This document shows, piece after piece, positions 42,853 to 51,524 of a DNA stretch of 64,000 nucleotides. The notes beneath the pieces were generated by a model. It saw nothing but the letters and a program-made list of their open reading frames with translations. It ran no database searches and was not told where the DNA came from. This stretch comes from Streptomyces qinglanensis (GTDB lineage: Bacteria > Actinomycetota > Actinomycetes > Streptomycetales > Streptomycetaceae): positions 682,001 through 746,000 of the forward strand of contig NZ_FOGO01000001.1 of NCBI RefSeq assembly GCF_900111245.1, read 5' to 3'. Numbering within the stretch: the stretch's first letter is position 1; every line of letters starts with the position of its first letter. A program made the translations under genes and the position numbers.

Positions 42853-43596
42853 TCACAGCCCCGACTCCGGGGTGCGCACCAGGATGCGGCGGCAGTTCTC
42901 GCAGCGCACGACCGTGTCCGCGGGCGCCTCGCGCACCTCGTTCAGCTCGGTGATGTTCAGCTCCAGCCGGCAGCCCTCGCAGCGGCGCTGGTAGAGCTTG
43001 GCGGCGCCCACCCCGCCCTCGCGCTCCCGGATCTTGTCGTAGAGCTTGAGGAGTTCACCGGGGACGGCCCCGGCGACCGTCTCGCGCTCCCTGCGGACAC
43101 CGGCCAGCTCGGCGTCGATCTCCGCCAGCGCGGCGTCCCGGCGCACGGTGGCGTCCTGCACCTTGGCGCCGACGGACTCGACCCGCTCGCCCAGTTCGGC
43201 GGAGCGCTCCGCGGCGGACTCGCGGCGCTCCATGACCTCCAGGACGACGTCCTCCAGGTCGCTCTGGCGCTTGGCGAGCGAGGCGATCTCGCTCTGCAGG
43301 TTGGCCAGGTCCTTGGGGTTGGTCACCGCGCCCGAGTCGAGGCGCTGCTGGTCGCGGACCGCGCGCTGGCGGACCTGGTCGACGTCCTGCTCCGCCTTGG
43401 TCTGCTCGCGGGTGGTGTCGCTCTCCTCGGTCTGCGCGGCCACGAGCAGGTCGCGGAGCTGGGCGAGGTCGGCGTCCAGCCGCTGGATCTCCTCGTGCTC
43501 GGGAAGGGTCTTGCGCTTGTGCGCGAGCTGCGTCAGGCGCGTATCGAGTGCCTGGACGTCGAGCAGGCGGATCTGATCGGCGGGCGCGGCGTTCAG
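42853..43596 (-). CDS. C4-type zinc-ribbon coiled-coil protein, CTG start
   Basis: 247 residues, almost entirely a coiled coil (about 10-185, starting IRLLDVQALDTRLTQLAHKRK), ending with a C4 zinc ribbon: RRCEGCRLELNI...VVRCENCRRILVR. The family (C4-type zinc ribbon, DUF164-like) is conserved in actinobacteria next to Nif3-like proteins and RNase H. The start appears to be CTG 43596, overlapping the TGA of the Nif3-like gene as CTGA, with GGGAG seven bases upstream; no ATG/GTG is near in frame and relatives start with the same NAAPADQIRLLD. Confidence 0.88.
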   Translation of the reverse strand: MNAAPADQIRLLDVQALDTRLTQLAHKRKTLPEHEEIQRLDADLAQLRDLLVAAQTEESDTTREQTKAEQDVDQVRQRAVRDQQRLDSGAVTNPKDLANLQSEIASLAKRQSDLEDVVLEVMERRESAAERSAELGERVESVGAKVQDATVRRDAALAEIDAELAGVRRERETVAGAVPGELLKLYDKIREREGGVGAAKLYQRRCEGCRLELNITELNEVREAPADTVVRCENCRRILVRTPESGL

Positions 43597-44522
43597 TTGG
43601 GGGCTCCCGGAGTGAGGTCGTGGTCGGTCGGTGCGGTCTGCTGGGCCGTGGCCGCGCGGGAGAGCGGTGACTCCTGCGGCAGCGAGGGCGCGTGCGCGGT
43701 CCACGGGTCGGTGACGGTACGCGAGACCTCGGTGCGCAGGTCCCAGCCCTCCCGTTCGGCGACGGCGTCGAGCTGCGCGGCCGCCTGCTCGCACCAGGGC
43801 CACTCGGTGGCGAAGTGCGCGGCGTCCAGCAGGGCCAGCGGGGAGTGCTCCCGCGCCTCGGAGGCGGGGTGATGGCGCAGGTCGGCGGTGAGGTAGGCGT
43901 CGACACCCGCGGCGCGCACGGTCTCGAAGAGGCTGTCGCCGGAGCCGCCGCACACGGCGATCGTCGCCACCGGCATGGCGGGGTCGCCCGCGGCGCGGAG
44001 GCCCTGCGCGGTGACGGGCAGCGCGGCGGCGGCCCGCTCCAGGAGATCGCCGAGCGGCAGCGGGCGCTCCAGTTCGCAGATCCGGCCCAGTCCGCGCCGG
44101 CCGGCGGGGTCGGTGGGGTCGGGCACCAGCGGCCGCAGCACGCGCAGCCCGAGCGCCCCGGCGAGCGCGTCGGAGACGCCGGGGTCGGCGGTGTCGGCGT
44201 TGGTGTGCGCGACGTGCAGGGCGACGCCGTTGCGGATCAGGGTGTGCACGACGCGGCCCTTGAAGGTGTCGGCCGCGACGGTGGTGGTGCCCCGCAGATA
44301 GAGCGGATGGTGGGTGACCAGCAGCTCGGCGCCCTTGGCGACGGCCTCGTCGGCGACCTGCTGCACAGGATCGACGGCGAACAGGACACGGCTTACACGT
44401 GCTTGCGGGTCGGAGACGTCGCCGCAGACGGTGCCGACGGCGTCCCACTGCTCGGCGCGGTCGCGCGGCCACAGAGTGTCGAGCGCGGCGATGACTTCGG
44501 AGAGTGTGGGCTGTGCTGGCAC
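43593..44522 (-). CDS. Nif3-like dinuclear metal centre protein
   Basis: 309 residues of the NIF3/DUF34 family (GTP cyclohydrolase I type 2-like, YbgI). Metal ligands appear in LLVTHHPLYLRGTT (two His), HTNADTADPG and the late LLDAAHFATEWP. TLSEVIAALDTLWPRDRAEQWDAVG is the usual start. A regulatory or metal-chaperone function is unproven. GTG 44522 precedes PAQPTLSEV, with GGTAGC upstream. Its stop overlaps the next gene's start (CTGA), so the pair is coupled. Confidence 0.92.
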   Translation of the reverse strand: MPAQPTLSEVIAALDTLWPRDRAEQWDAVGTVCGDVSDPQARVSRVLFAVDPVQQVADEAVAKGAELLVTHHPLYLRGTTTVAADTFKGRVVHTLIRNGVALHVAHTNADTADPGVSDALAGALGLRVLRPLVPDPTDPAGRRGLGRICELERPLPLGDLLERAAAALPVTAQGLRAAGDPAMPVATIAVCGGSGDSLFETVRAAGVDAYLTADLRHHPASEAREHSPLALLDAAHFATEWPWCEQAAAQLDAVAEREGWDLRTEVSRTVTDPWTAHAPSLPQESPLSRAATAQQTAPTDHDLTPGAPN

Positions 44523-44735
44523 GGGGGCAAGGCTACCTGTCCGCGGCAGCGGCGCTCCCAGCCCGGTGGGCGCACGCGCACGCACCCGGCAGCCGCCCCG
44601 GTGCGGCCGGTACGGCGCTCCTGGACCTCCCGCGGGCGAACACGAATTCGGTCACTCGTACGCGTGAAGCGGTTCATCTCCCGCTGTCCGCGCACGAATA
44701 CGGGGCCTAGCTTCGTGACCGGAGGTGACCGAAAC

Positions 44736-46082
44736 ATGACGGTGAGTGCCGCCAGGGTCATGAACGAGAGCTTCACGGTCGCGGCGGACGGCTCCTACGC
44801 CGCCCGGCTCACCGCGCACGCCGGGACGGAGCTCTGGTATCCGGAGCGCTGGACGCTCGACGGACCGGAGCCGTACGCGGTGCCGCTCCCCGTCGAGCAG
44901 CCGGAGGACGCGGACAGCGGCGTACTGCCGCTGTCGGACGGGCGGGTGCTGATCGCCCGCCGGACGCAGGGACGTTGCTCCCTGGCACTGCTCTACCCCT
45001 CGGGCCCGGAGACCGGCGAGCGACGGCTGGGCACCGTGGAGACGGACGCGCTGCGGCTGCTGCCCCCGGCGCCCTGCGGGACCCGCGCCTATGCGCTGGC
45101 CCGGGAGCCGGACGGCCGCACCACCGGTGTGTGGCTGGTGACCGACGGCTCGTCCCGGCCTCCCACCCGGCTCGCCCGGCTGCGCGGCCGCTGGTCGGGC
45201 GGCGCGTGGCTGGACCGGGAGGGCCGGATGCTCGCACTCGACACCCCAGGACCGGACGACAGCGGCCCCACCAGGACCGTCGCGGTGGACCTCGGTGCGG
45301 ACGGCGAGACCTCCCCGCTGCTGGAGATCGCCGAGGGCAGCGACGACCGGCTGCTGCTCGCCGACCCGGACAGCGGCCTGCTGCTCGTCCGCTCGGACGC
45401 ACCCGGCGAGCCGCGGCTGGGCTGGGGGGTGCTGGGCAGCCACCGCCCGGTCCGGTTCCCCGAGGCGCTGCACCCCCGGGGCACCCGGCTGACGCCGATC
45501 GCCGTCCAGCCGGGGCAGCCGCTGCTGCCCGAGCGGTGCGCCGTGGCGCTGCGCGTGGACGGGCCGCAGGGCACCTGGCTCGCCGTGTGGCGGCCCGGCC
45601 TGCGCGAGCTGCGGCACCTCGCGAGCCCGGCCGGGTGGCTGGCGGGGCACGGGCTGTGGACGGCCGACGGCGAACTGCGCGTCCCCTGCTCGACGGCGCA
45701 CAACCCGTGCGGACTGGCCCGGATGCGGGCCCCGCTGCCCGATCCGGAGGCCCCCGAGTCCACACCCGCACCGGCGCCCGCGCCCCCGGCTCCACCGGCC
45801 CCGGCGGAGCGGAGCGCGGCTCGGGCGCCCGCCGCGCCGGGCGGAGAACCGCCGCGCGCCGCGCCGCGGCCGCCCGAGCGGCCGGAGTCCGCGGCTCCGA
45901 CCGTCGGTGACGTCACGGCTCTACAACATCACGATCACGGAGGGCCACCCTCCGGACTGCTGGGTTCGCTGGTGGGCAGAAGGGTTTCCGCAGGCAGTAC
46001 GGCGCCGTTCGGGGCCCTGGAGGACCCGGCGCGGAAACCGGTCCCGCTCCAACAGGCCCCGCTGCCCAGCGGAACGGCGTGA
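44736..46082 (+). CDS. Hypothetical protein, beta-propeller-like with Pro/Ala-rich tail
   Basis: 448 residues. Residues 1-330 contain repeated beta-rich segments (SDGRVLIARRTQGRCSLALL, DREGRMLALDTPG, DDRLLLADPDSGLLLVRSD) as in a small beta-propeller, with no signal peptide. From about 335 to 395 it is Pro/Ala-rich (APAPAPPAPPAPAE), then a short terminal SGLLGSLVGRR part. I recall similar unnamed Streptomyces proteins. GGAGG lies before ATG 44736. It is divergent from the Nif3-like gene. Confidence 0.75.
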   Translation: MTVSAARVMNESFTVAADGSYAARLTAHAGTELWYPERWTLDGPEPYAVPLPVEQPEDADSGVLPLSDGRVLIARRTQGRCSLALLYPSGPETGERRLGTVETDALRLLPPAPCGTRAYALAREPDGRTTGVWLVTDGSSRPPTRLARLRGRWSGGAWLDREGRMLALDTPGPDDSGPTRTVAVDLGADGETSPLLEIAEGSDDRLLLADPDSGLLLVRSDAPGEPRLGWGVLGSHRPVRFPEALHPRGTRLTPIAVQPGQPLLPERCAVALRVDGPQGTWLAVWRPGLRELRHLASPAGWLAGHGLWTADGELRVPCSTAHNPCGLARMRAPLPDPEAPESTPAPAPAPPAPPAPAERSAARAPAAPGGEPPRAAPRPPERPESAAPTVGDVTALQHHDHGGPPSGLLGSLVGRRVSAGSTAPFGALEDPARKPVPLQQAPLPSGTA

Positions 46083-46176
46083 CCAGCGGATGAAACGCCC
46101 TGAAGGACGTCGCCCCGGCTCGATAAACTCCGCCGGGTACGACGGCAGAGCAAGAGATTGACGGAGTGACATCACG

Positions 46177-46326
46177 ATGTCCGACACCCAGACCGAGACG
46201 CACAGCACCACGCAGACGGCCGGCGAGGGGACTCACCGGGGGAAGCACAGGGGGGAAGCCGCCGCACAGGAGGAGCAGACCGTACCGGCGCAGGGTCGGC
46301 ACCGCCGTCCCGAGCCCGCGCAGTAG
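46177..46326 (+). CDS. Conserved small Thr/Gln-rich Streptomyces protein
   Basis: 49 residues, hydrophilic: MSDTQTETHSTTQTAGEGTH, then RGKHRGEAAAQEEQ and a basic end GRHRRPEPAQ. Similar small proteins with a KHRG motif and GRHR ending are common in streptomycetes and have no known function. GGAG lies 12 bp before the ATG, and a perfect 19-bp terminator hairpin follows 45 bp after the stop, which supports a real gene. Confidence 0.65.
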   Translation: MSDTQTETHSTTQTAGEGTHRGKHRGEAAAQEEQTVPAQGRHRRPEPAQ

Positions 46327-46371
46327 CCGACGGCAGGCCGTCGGCCGGCGCCGCCCAGGCGCAACGGCGTA

Positions 46372-46420
46372 CGGCGGGGCCCCGGCCACCTTCCGACCGG
46401 TGGTGGCCGGGGCCCCGCCG
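46372..46420. terminator. Bidirectional hairpin terminator
   Basis: CGGCGGGGCCCCGGCCACC and its exact complement (19 bp) with an 11-nt loop, between the small gene ending 46326 and the SDR gene ending 46437 on the other strand. It can serve both. Confidence 0.85.
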
Positions 46421-46436
46421 TGTGATCTGCCCGTCT

Positions 46437-47456
46437 TCAGCCCTTCCGCAGGCCCAGCACCTCGACCGCGGCGAAGGTCTCCTGCGGGGAGCGCTCGGCG
46501 AAGTACGGGGTCAGCAGCCCGTCCAGCTCCCCGACGGTGAACAGCTCCGCTGCGGTCTCGAAGGTGACCGCCACCCGTGGCCGTTCCAGCAGCGCCACCA
46601 TGCCGCCGTGCACCACCAGCACCTGCCCGGTGATCCGGGCCGCCGCGGGCGAGGCCAGATATCCCACCAGGGGTGAGACATGTTCCGGCGCCAGCGGGTC
46701 GGGCCCCCGGTCCGGCACCTCGAAGCCCGCGAAGACGTCCTCGGTCATCCGGGTGCGGGCACGCGGGCAGATGGCGTTCGCGGTGACCCCGTACTTCGCC
46801 AGTGCGGCCGCCGTCGAGGTGGTCAGTCCGACGATCCCGCCCTTGGCGGCCGCGTAGTTGGGCTGGCCGGGCGAGCCCGCCAGGAACGCCTCGGACGAGG
46901 TGTTGACGATCCGCCCGTAGACGGCGCCGCCCGCCGCCTTGGCCGCGGCGCGCCAGTGCGCGGCAGCGAAGTGGGTGGTGTTGAAGTGGCCCTTGAGGTG
47001 GACGCGGACCACCGCGTCCCACTCCTCCTCGCTCATCGAGAAGACCATCCGGTCGCGCAGGATCCCGGCGTTGTTGACCAGGATGTCCAGCGAACCGAAG
47101 GTGTCCACGGCCAGCCGGACCAGCTCGCGGGCCTGTGCGAAATCGGCCACGTCTCCGTGGTGGGCGACCGCTTCGCCGCCGGCGGCCCGGATCTCTGCGG
47201 CGACCGCCTCTGCGGGCGGCTGCGGTTCGGCGGACGGCCGCGGCGCCGCGCCACCCTCCGACGCCGGCTCCGCCGCCTCGGGCGAGGGCGCCGAACCGGC
47301 GGCGGCAGCGAGGTCGTTGACGACGACCCGGGCCCCCAGCCGCCCCAGCTCCCGTGCCTCGGCACGCCCCAGCCCGCGCCCCGCGCCGGTGACGACGGCG
47401 GTCCTGCCCTGCAAACAGTCCTGCAAAGAGTCCTGCGCACTGCCCTGTACGGACAT
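46437..47456 (-). CDS. SDR 3-hydroxyacyl-CoA dehydrogenase (17beta-HSD4-like)
   Basis: 339 residues. VVTGAGRGLGRAEARELGRLGARVVVNDL (NAD-binding TGxxxGxG with Asp for NAD), NNAGILRDRMVFSMSEEEW, a catalytic Ser in NTSSEAFLAGSPGQPNYAAAKGG (YxxxK). The NDL and RDRM...W features match the hydroxyacyl-CoA dehydrogenases of the Hsd4A/ChsB1 type that act in sterol side-chain and branched acyl-CoA beta-oxidation. An Ala/Pro-rich insert (about 50-75) is unusual. Last gene of the operon behind the KstR box at 49700; GGAGGGGA precedes ATG. Confidence 0.88.
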   Translation of the reverse strand: MSVQGSAQDSLQDCLQGRTAVVTGAGRGLGRAEARELGRLGARVVVNDLAAAAGSAPSPEAAEPASEGGAAPRPSAEPQPPAEAVAAEIRAAGGEAVAHHGDVADFAQARELVRLAVDTFGSLDILVNNAGILRDRMVFSMSEEEWDAVVRVHLKGHFNTTHFAAAHWRAAAKAAGGAVYGRIVNTSSEAFLAGSPGQPNYAAAKGGIVGLTTSTAAALAKYGVTANAICPRARTRMTEDVFAGFEVPDRGPDPLAPEHVSPLVGYLASPAAARITGQVLVVHGGMVALLERPRVAVTFETAAELFTVGELDGLLTPYFAERSPQETFAAVEVLGLRKG

Positions 47457-47560
47457 ACGGTCCCCTCCCTGGCTCGGCTCGCGGTGGCGGAAGACCCTCG
47501 CACCCCCCTCCCCGGAGGCGGCCCCACCGGAAGGGCTTCCCCTCCGGTGGGGCCACTCCC

Positions 47561-48646
47561 CTAGAGCGAGATGCTGGTGCGGAGAGCCTCCCCGGTACGC
47601 ATCTGGTCGATGGCCTCGTTGATCTCCTCCAACCGCACCCGGTGGGTGATCATCCCCTCCAGATCGATCCGCCCGGCCCGCCACAGCGCCACCGCGCGGT
47701 CGTAGGAGCGCAGCACGTCACCGCCGCCGTAGAGGGAGGGCAGGATGCGCTTCTCGTCGAAGAACAGCTCGAACATGCTGAACCGGAGCTCGTCGTCCGC
47801 GGCGCCCGCGCCCACCACGCACAGGGTGCCGCCGCGCCGGGTGGCGTCGTAGGCGGTGCGGGCCGTCGCCGACCTGCCCACGACCTCGAAGACGTGGTCG
47901 AACCCCTCGTCGCCGGTCACCCGGCGCTTGGCGTCGGCGAGCCCGTCGGGCGCGACCGCCTCCGTCGCGCCGAAGCGCAGCGCGGCCTCGCGGCGCCCGG
48001 CCACCGGGTCGACGGCGACGATCTGCGCGGCACCGCAGGCCCGCGCCCCCTGCAGGACGCTGATGCCGACCCCGCCGCAGCCGATGACGGCCACCGAGGA
48101 ACCGGCCTCCACCCGTGCGGTGTTGAAGGCCGCGCCCAGCCCCGTGGTGACGCCGCAGCCGATCAGCGCGGCGATCTCGAACGGCACGTCGTCCGGGACG
48201 GGCACCGCGCAGGGCGCGTCGAGGACGACCTCCTCGGCGAAGGTGCCGGTACCGGCGAAGCCGAACACCTCCCCGCCTCCGGCCCCGGTGCGGCGGAAGT
48301 TGGGGGTGCCCGCGTTCATGAACCCGGCCAGGCACAGATGGCGCTGGCCGCGGCGGCAGGCGGGGCAGTCGCCGCAGGCGGGCAGCCAGCACACCACGAC
48401 CCGGTCGCCCGGCGCGACCCGCGTCACACCCTCCCCCACCTCCAGCACTTCGCCCGCTCCCTCGTGTCCGGGCACGAACGGGGCGGGCTGCGGCAGCACC
48501 CCGCTCATCGCCGACAGGTCGGAGTGGCACAGCCCCGTCGCCCTGATCCGGACCCGCACCTTGCCGGGACCGAATCCGGCCGGTTCGACGTCGTCCAGCA
48601 CGTCGAGCCTGTCCTGCCCGGTCTCGCCCAGTACTGCTGCGCGCAT
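47561..48646 (-). CDS. Zinc-dependent alcohol dehydrogenase (MDR family, AdhD-like)
   Basis: 361 residues. Catalytic zinc ligands: GLCHSDLSAMSG (Cys) and GHEGAGEVLEVG (His); structural zinc: CGDCPACRRGQRHLC. Rossmann motif VIGCGGVGISVLQGARACGA. LIGCGVTTGLGAAFNTA is typical of the class III-like actinobacterial group. It oxidises an alcohol with NAD; in this context the substrate may be a sterol-derived alcohol. It lies between the MaoC hydratase and the SDR with short gaps, in one transcription unit. Confidence 0.92.
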   Translation of the reverse strand: MRAAVLGETGQDRLDVLDDVEPAGFGPGKVRVRIRATGLCHSDLSAMSGVLPQPAPFVPGHEGAGEVLEVGEGVTRVAPGDRVVVCWLPACGDCPACRRGQRHLCLAGFMNAGTPNFRRTGAGGGEVFGFAGTGTFAEEVVLDAPCAVPVPDDVPFEIAALIGCGVTTGLGAAFNTARVEAGSSVAVIGCGGVGISVLQGARACGAAQIVAVDPVAGRREAALRFGATEAVAPDGLADAKRRVTGDEGFDHVFEVVGRSATARTAYDATRRGGTLCVVGAGAADDELRFSMFELFFDEKRILPSLYGGGDVLRSYDRAVALWRAGRIDLEGMITHRVRLEEINEAIDQMRTGEALRTSISL

Positions 48647-48694
48647 GTCGGCTCCCTCCGGAGGCGCTGATCGGGATGTGCGGGTCGGCTGCGG

Positions 48695-49552
48695 TCAGGT
48701 GTGGGTGAGCACGGCGTCGCCCAGCACGGGCGCGTCGTCCCGCTCGGCGGCGGTGGCCGTCAACTGGAGGCGCCCCTGCGTGAGGCGCCAGGCGCGGATC
48801 CGCAACGTCTCGCCGGGGAAGACGACCCCGGAGAACCGCACCCCGTACGAGGCCACCCGGGCCACGTCGCCGTCCAGCACCCCGTCCACGACGGCCTTGA
48901 GCGCCATCCCGTACGAGCACAGCCCGTGCAGGATGGGCCGGTCGAACCCGGCGAGCCGGGCGAACCCGGGGTCGGCGTGCAGCGGATTCCAGTCGCCGGA
49001 GAGGCGGTAGAGCAGCGCCTGGTCCTCGCGGACCGCGCGCTCGACGGTGACGTCGGGCTCCCGCTCCGGCACGTCCACACGGCCGGACGGCCCGCGCACG
49101 CCGCCGAAGCCGCCTTCGCCGCGCACGAAGATCTGGGCCTCGGTGGTCCACAGCGGCCCCTCCGCGTCGGCGACCTCCGTGACCAGTACCAGGACCGCGG
49201 CCTTGCCCTTGTCGTAGACGTCGGCCACCCGTGCGGTGGAGGTGGCCCGGCCGTCCACCGGGATCGGCCGGTGCAGGGCGACGGACTGCGTGCCGTGCAG
49301 CACTGCGGCCAGATCCACGTCGATACCGGGTGCCGAGAGCCCGCCGACCACCCCCATGCCCCCACCCGCGACGGTGGCGAACGACGGCAGGACGTGCAGC
49401 CCGCTCTCCAGCGTGTAGCGCAGTTCGGCCGGGTCGGTCGCGGGCGTGCCCGCGCCGAGACCGAGGTGGTAGAGCTGGATGTCCTTGTGCCCCCAGGCGA
49501 TCTCGGTGCTGCGGGGCTCGGCCGCCAGGGCCTTGGCTACGTCGATGGGCAT
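48695..49552 (-). CDS. MaoC-family enoyl-CoA hydratase 2 (Hsd4B-like)
   Basis: 285 residues with two hotdog halves. The N terminus MPIDVAKALAAEPRSTEIAW...DIQLYHLGLGAG resembles M. tuberculosis Hsd4B (Rv3538 type). The second half has the hydratase 2 motif YRLSGDWNPLHADPGFARLAGFDRPILHG (Asp and His catalytic). It hydrates trans-2-enoyl-CoA to the (R)-3-hydroxyacyl-CoA, the step before the SDR encoded downstream. KstR-type box at 49700 upstream; GAGGAACCC repeats immediately before the start. ATG 49552 chosen because relatives start MPID. Confidence 0.92.
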   Translation of the reverse strand: MPIDVAKALAAEPRSTEIAWGHKDIQLYHLGLGAGTPATDPAELRYTLESGLHVLPSFATVAGGGMGVVGGLSAPGIDVDLAAVLHGTQSVALHRPIPVDGRATSTARVADVYDKGKAAVLVLVTEVADAEGPLWTTEAQIFVRGEGGFGGVRGPSGRVDVPEREPDVTVERAVREDQALLYRLSGDWNPLHADPGFARLAGFDRPILHGLCSYGMALKAVVDGVLDGDVARVASYGVRFSGVVFPGETLRIRAWRLTQGRLQLTATAAERDDAPVLGDAVLTHT

Positions 49553-49572
49553 CGGACGCTGGGCTCCTTGCT

Positions 49573-49606
49573 TCTCGGGTTCCTCGGGTTCCTCGGGTTC
49601 CTCGGG
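49573..49606 (-). repeat. Shine-Dalgarno-like tandem repeat before the MaoC gene
   Basis: On the minus strand the 9-bp unit CCCGAGGAA occurs three times and a degenerate fourth follows, 20-55 bp before the MaoC ATG. Each contains GAGGA. Confidence 0.65.
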
Positions 49607-49699
49607 GTTCTCCGGGACCTCCGGGGGCCCCGGAGTTCGGGGAGGTTCCTCGCGGGTACGGGCGTCGGTCACCCCGGTGGAGCGCACTCCGCACACAGG

Positions 49700-49713
49700 T
49701 GGAACACGTTCTA
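49700..49713. promoter_or_regulatory. KstR-type operator TGGAACACGTTCTA
   Basis: Fits the KstR consensus TnnAACnnGTTnnA at every fixed base. It is 148 bp before the MaoC start and heads the MaoC/ADH/SDR unit. A second site lies at 52939. Known family: TetR repressor of cholesterol catabolism in mycobacteria. Confidence 0.75.
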
Positions 49714-49910
49714 ACCGATCGACCCCTGTATAACGCAGCCCCCGGAACAAGGGAAGAGTTGATGTCGCGTCAGGCAGCGGGACGCGGGCCGCGCCGGAAT
49801 GCGACCGGACGGGAACCCCGGCGCGGCCGGAGGGGGCCGGGGCGGTCCGCAGGGCACCGGCGGGCGAGCGCGGCCGACGGCCGCCGCGCCCGTGCGTCGG
49901 CCGACGCGGG

Positions 49911-51440
49911 CTACGGCGCCTCGGCGGACGTCGGGTCGGCGGACGTCGGGTCGGCGGACGTCGGGTCGGCTGCCGGGGCGGCTGCCGGATCCGCCGCCGC
50001 GGGGTTCCGGTCGCGCACCGTGCGGGGCAGCGCGACGAGCATGAACAGCACGCACGCACCGAGCAGTACGGCGCCCGCCCGGAAAGCACTGCCGTATCCG
50101 GCGGCCAGCGACGCGGGGTCGTGCCGCCCGTCGGTGCGGGCCGCGGCGACGGTCGAGAGCACCGCCAGCCCGAGCGCGCCGCCCATCGTGCGGCCGGTGC
50201 CGAACAGTCCGGAGAGCAGGCCCGCTTCGCCGGGGTCGTCGGTCGCGGTGGCGATGGTCGCCAGGGGCGTGGCGGCCAGCCCGGCGCCGAGTGCCATCAG
50301 CACACCGGGCGCCAGGACCGTCGTGGCGTAGGCGCCGTCCGCGTCCATGGTGCTCTGCCACACGTAGCCCGCTCCCGCCATGGCGGCACCCGCGACGGCC
50401 AGCAGCCGGTCTCCCGTCCGCGCCATCAGGAACGGGGCGATCTTGGAGCCGAGGACGATCGTCATCGAGTGCGGGATCAGCGCCAGTCCCGCCTGCAACG
50501 GCGTGTAGTCCAGCACGTTCTGGGTGTAGAGGGAGAGGAAGTACCACATGGCGAACATGGCGAGGCCGTTGATGAAGATGGCGGCGTTCGCCGCGGACAC
50601 GGCCCGGCTGCGGAACAGCCGCAGCGGCACCAGCGGTTCCGGGGAACGCGCCTCGACGGCGACGAACAGCGCGAGCAGCAGCAGTCCGCCGGCCAGCGGC
50701 CCCAGCGAGCCGGCCGCGGCCCAGCCCGCGCTGTCCGTGCGCACGATGCCGTAGGCCACCGCGCCCAGCCCCAGCGTCACCAGCAGCGCACCGGGCACGT
50801 CCAGCCGCCGCACCGAGTCCTCCCGGCTCTCGGTCAGCCACCAGGCAGCCGCCGCCAGTACCAGCACGCCGACCGGAACGTTGATCAGCAGTACCCAGCG
50901 CCAGGACAGCGCATCGGTGAGCACCCCGCCCACCAGGCCGCCTGCCGCGCCGCCGCCCGCGCCGACCGCCGACCAGGTGGCGACCGCCTTGGTGCGGGCC
51001 GGGCCCTCCGGTACGGACGTGGTCAGCAGCGTGAGGGTGGCGGGTGCCAGGATCGCGGCGCCCGTGCCCTGGATCCCGCGGGCCGCCAACAGGTGCCAGG
51101 GCTCCTGGGCCAGGCCGCCCGCCAGGCTCGCGGCGGTGAACAGCGCCAGCCCGGTGAGGAAGACCCGCTTGCGGCCGAAGAGGTCGGCGGCCCGGCCGCC
51201 GAGCAGCATCAGGCCGGAGAAGGTGAGGGTGTAGGCGTTGACCACCCACTGCAGCCCGGTCTCCGAGAGGGCGAGGGTGGCACGCATCGAGGGGAGGGCG
51301 ACGTTGACGACGGAGACGTCGAGCACGACGAGGAACTGACCGGCGCAGGCGGCCAGTACGACCGCCCACAAGCGGGGCGCCTCGGCGGCTGCGGAGCCGG
51401 ATATGGGGCGGGAGCTCGCGGGCTGTGCGGTCTGCGGCAT
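49911..51440 (-). CDS. DHA2-family MFS transporter, 14 helices
   Basis: 509 residues. EmrB/QacA type: VVLDVSVVNVALPSMRATL (motif D1), LLGGRAADLFGRKRVFLTGL (motif A), RGIQGTGAAILAPATL (motif B), WRWVLLINVPVGV (motif C region). A C-terminal tail has the 12-bp DNA repeat encoding DPTSADPTSADPTSA. It should use the proton gradient to export a small molecule. It starts 84 bp after the thiolase stop on the same strand, downstream of a KstR-type box, so it may move steroid or acyl compounds; that is inference. Confidence 0.88.
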   Translation of the reverse strand: MPQTAQPASSRPISGSAAAEAPRLWAVVLAACAGQFLVVLDVSVVNVALPSMRATLALSETGLQWVVNAYTLTFSGLMLLGGRAADLFGRKRVFLTGLALFTAASLAGGLAQEPWHLLAARGIQGTGAAILAPATLTLLTTSVPEGPARTKAVATWSAVGAGGGAAGGLVGGVLTDALSWRWVLLINVPVGVLVLAAAAWWLTESREDSVRRLDVPGALLVTLGLGAVAYGIVRTDSAGWAAAGSLGPLAGGLLLLALFVAVEARSPEPLVPLRLFRSRAVSAANAAIFINGLAMFAMWYFLSLYTQNVLDYTPLQAGLALIPHSMTIVLGSKIAPFLMARTGDRLLAVAGAAMAGAGYVWQSTMDADGAYATTVLAPGVLMALGAGLAATPLATIATATDDPGEAGLLSGLFGTGRTMGGALGLAVLSTVAAARTDGRHDPASLAAGYGSAFRAGAVLLGACVLFMLVALPRTVRDRNPAAADPAAAPAADPTSADPTSADPTSAEAP

Positions 51441-51524
51441 GCGCGTAGTGTGACACCTGCCGCCGGGCCGCTCGCGTGCGTTTTCCGGGCAGTGCCGACT
51501 CCGGAAGCGGGGGCCGCCGCCCGG

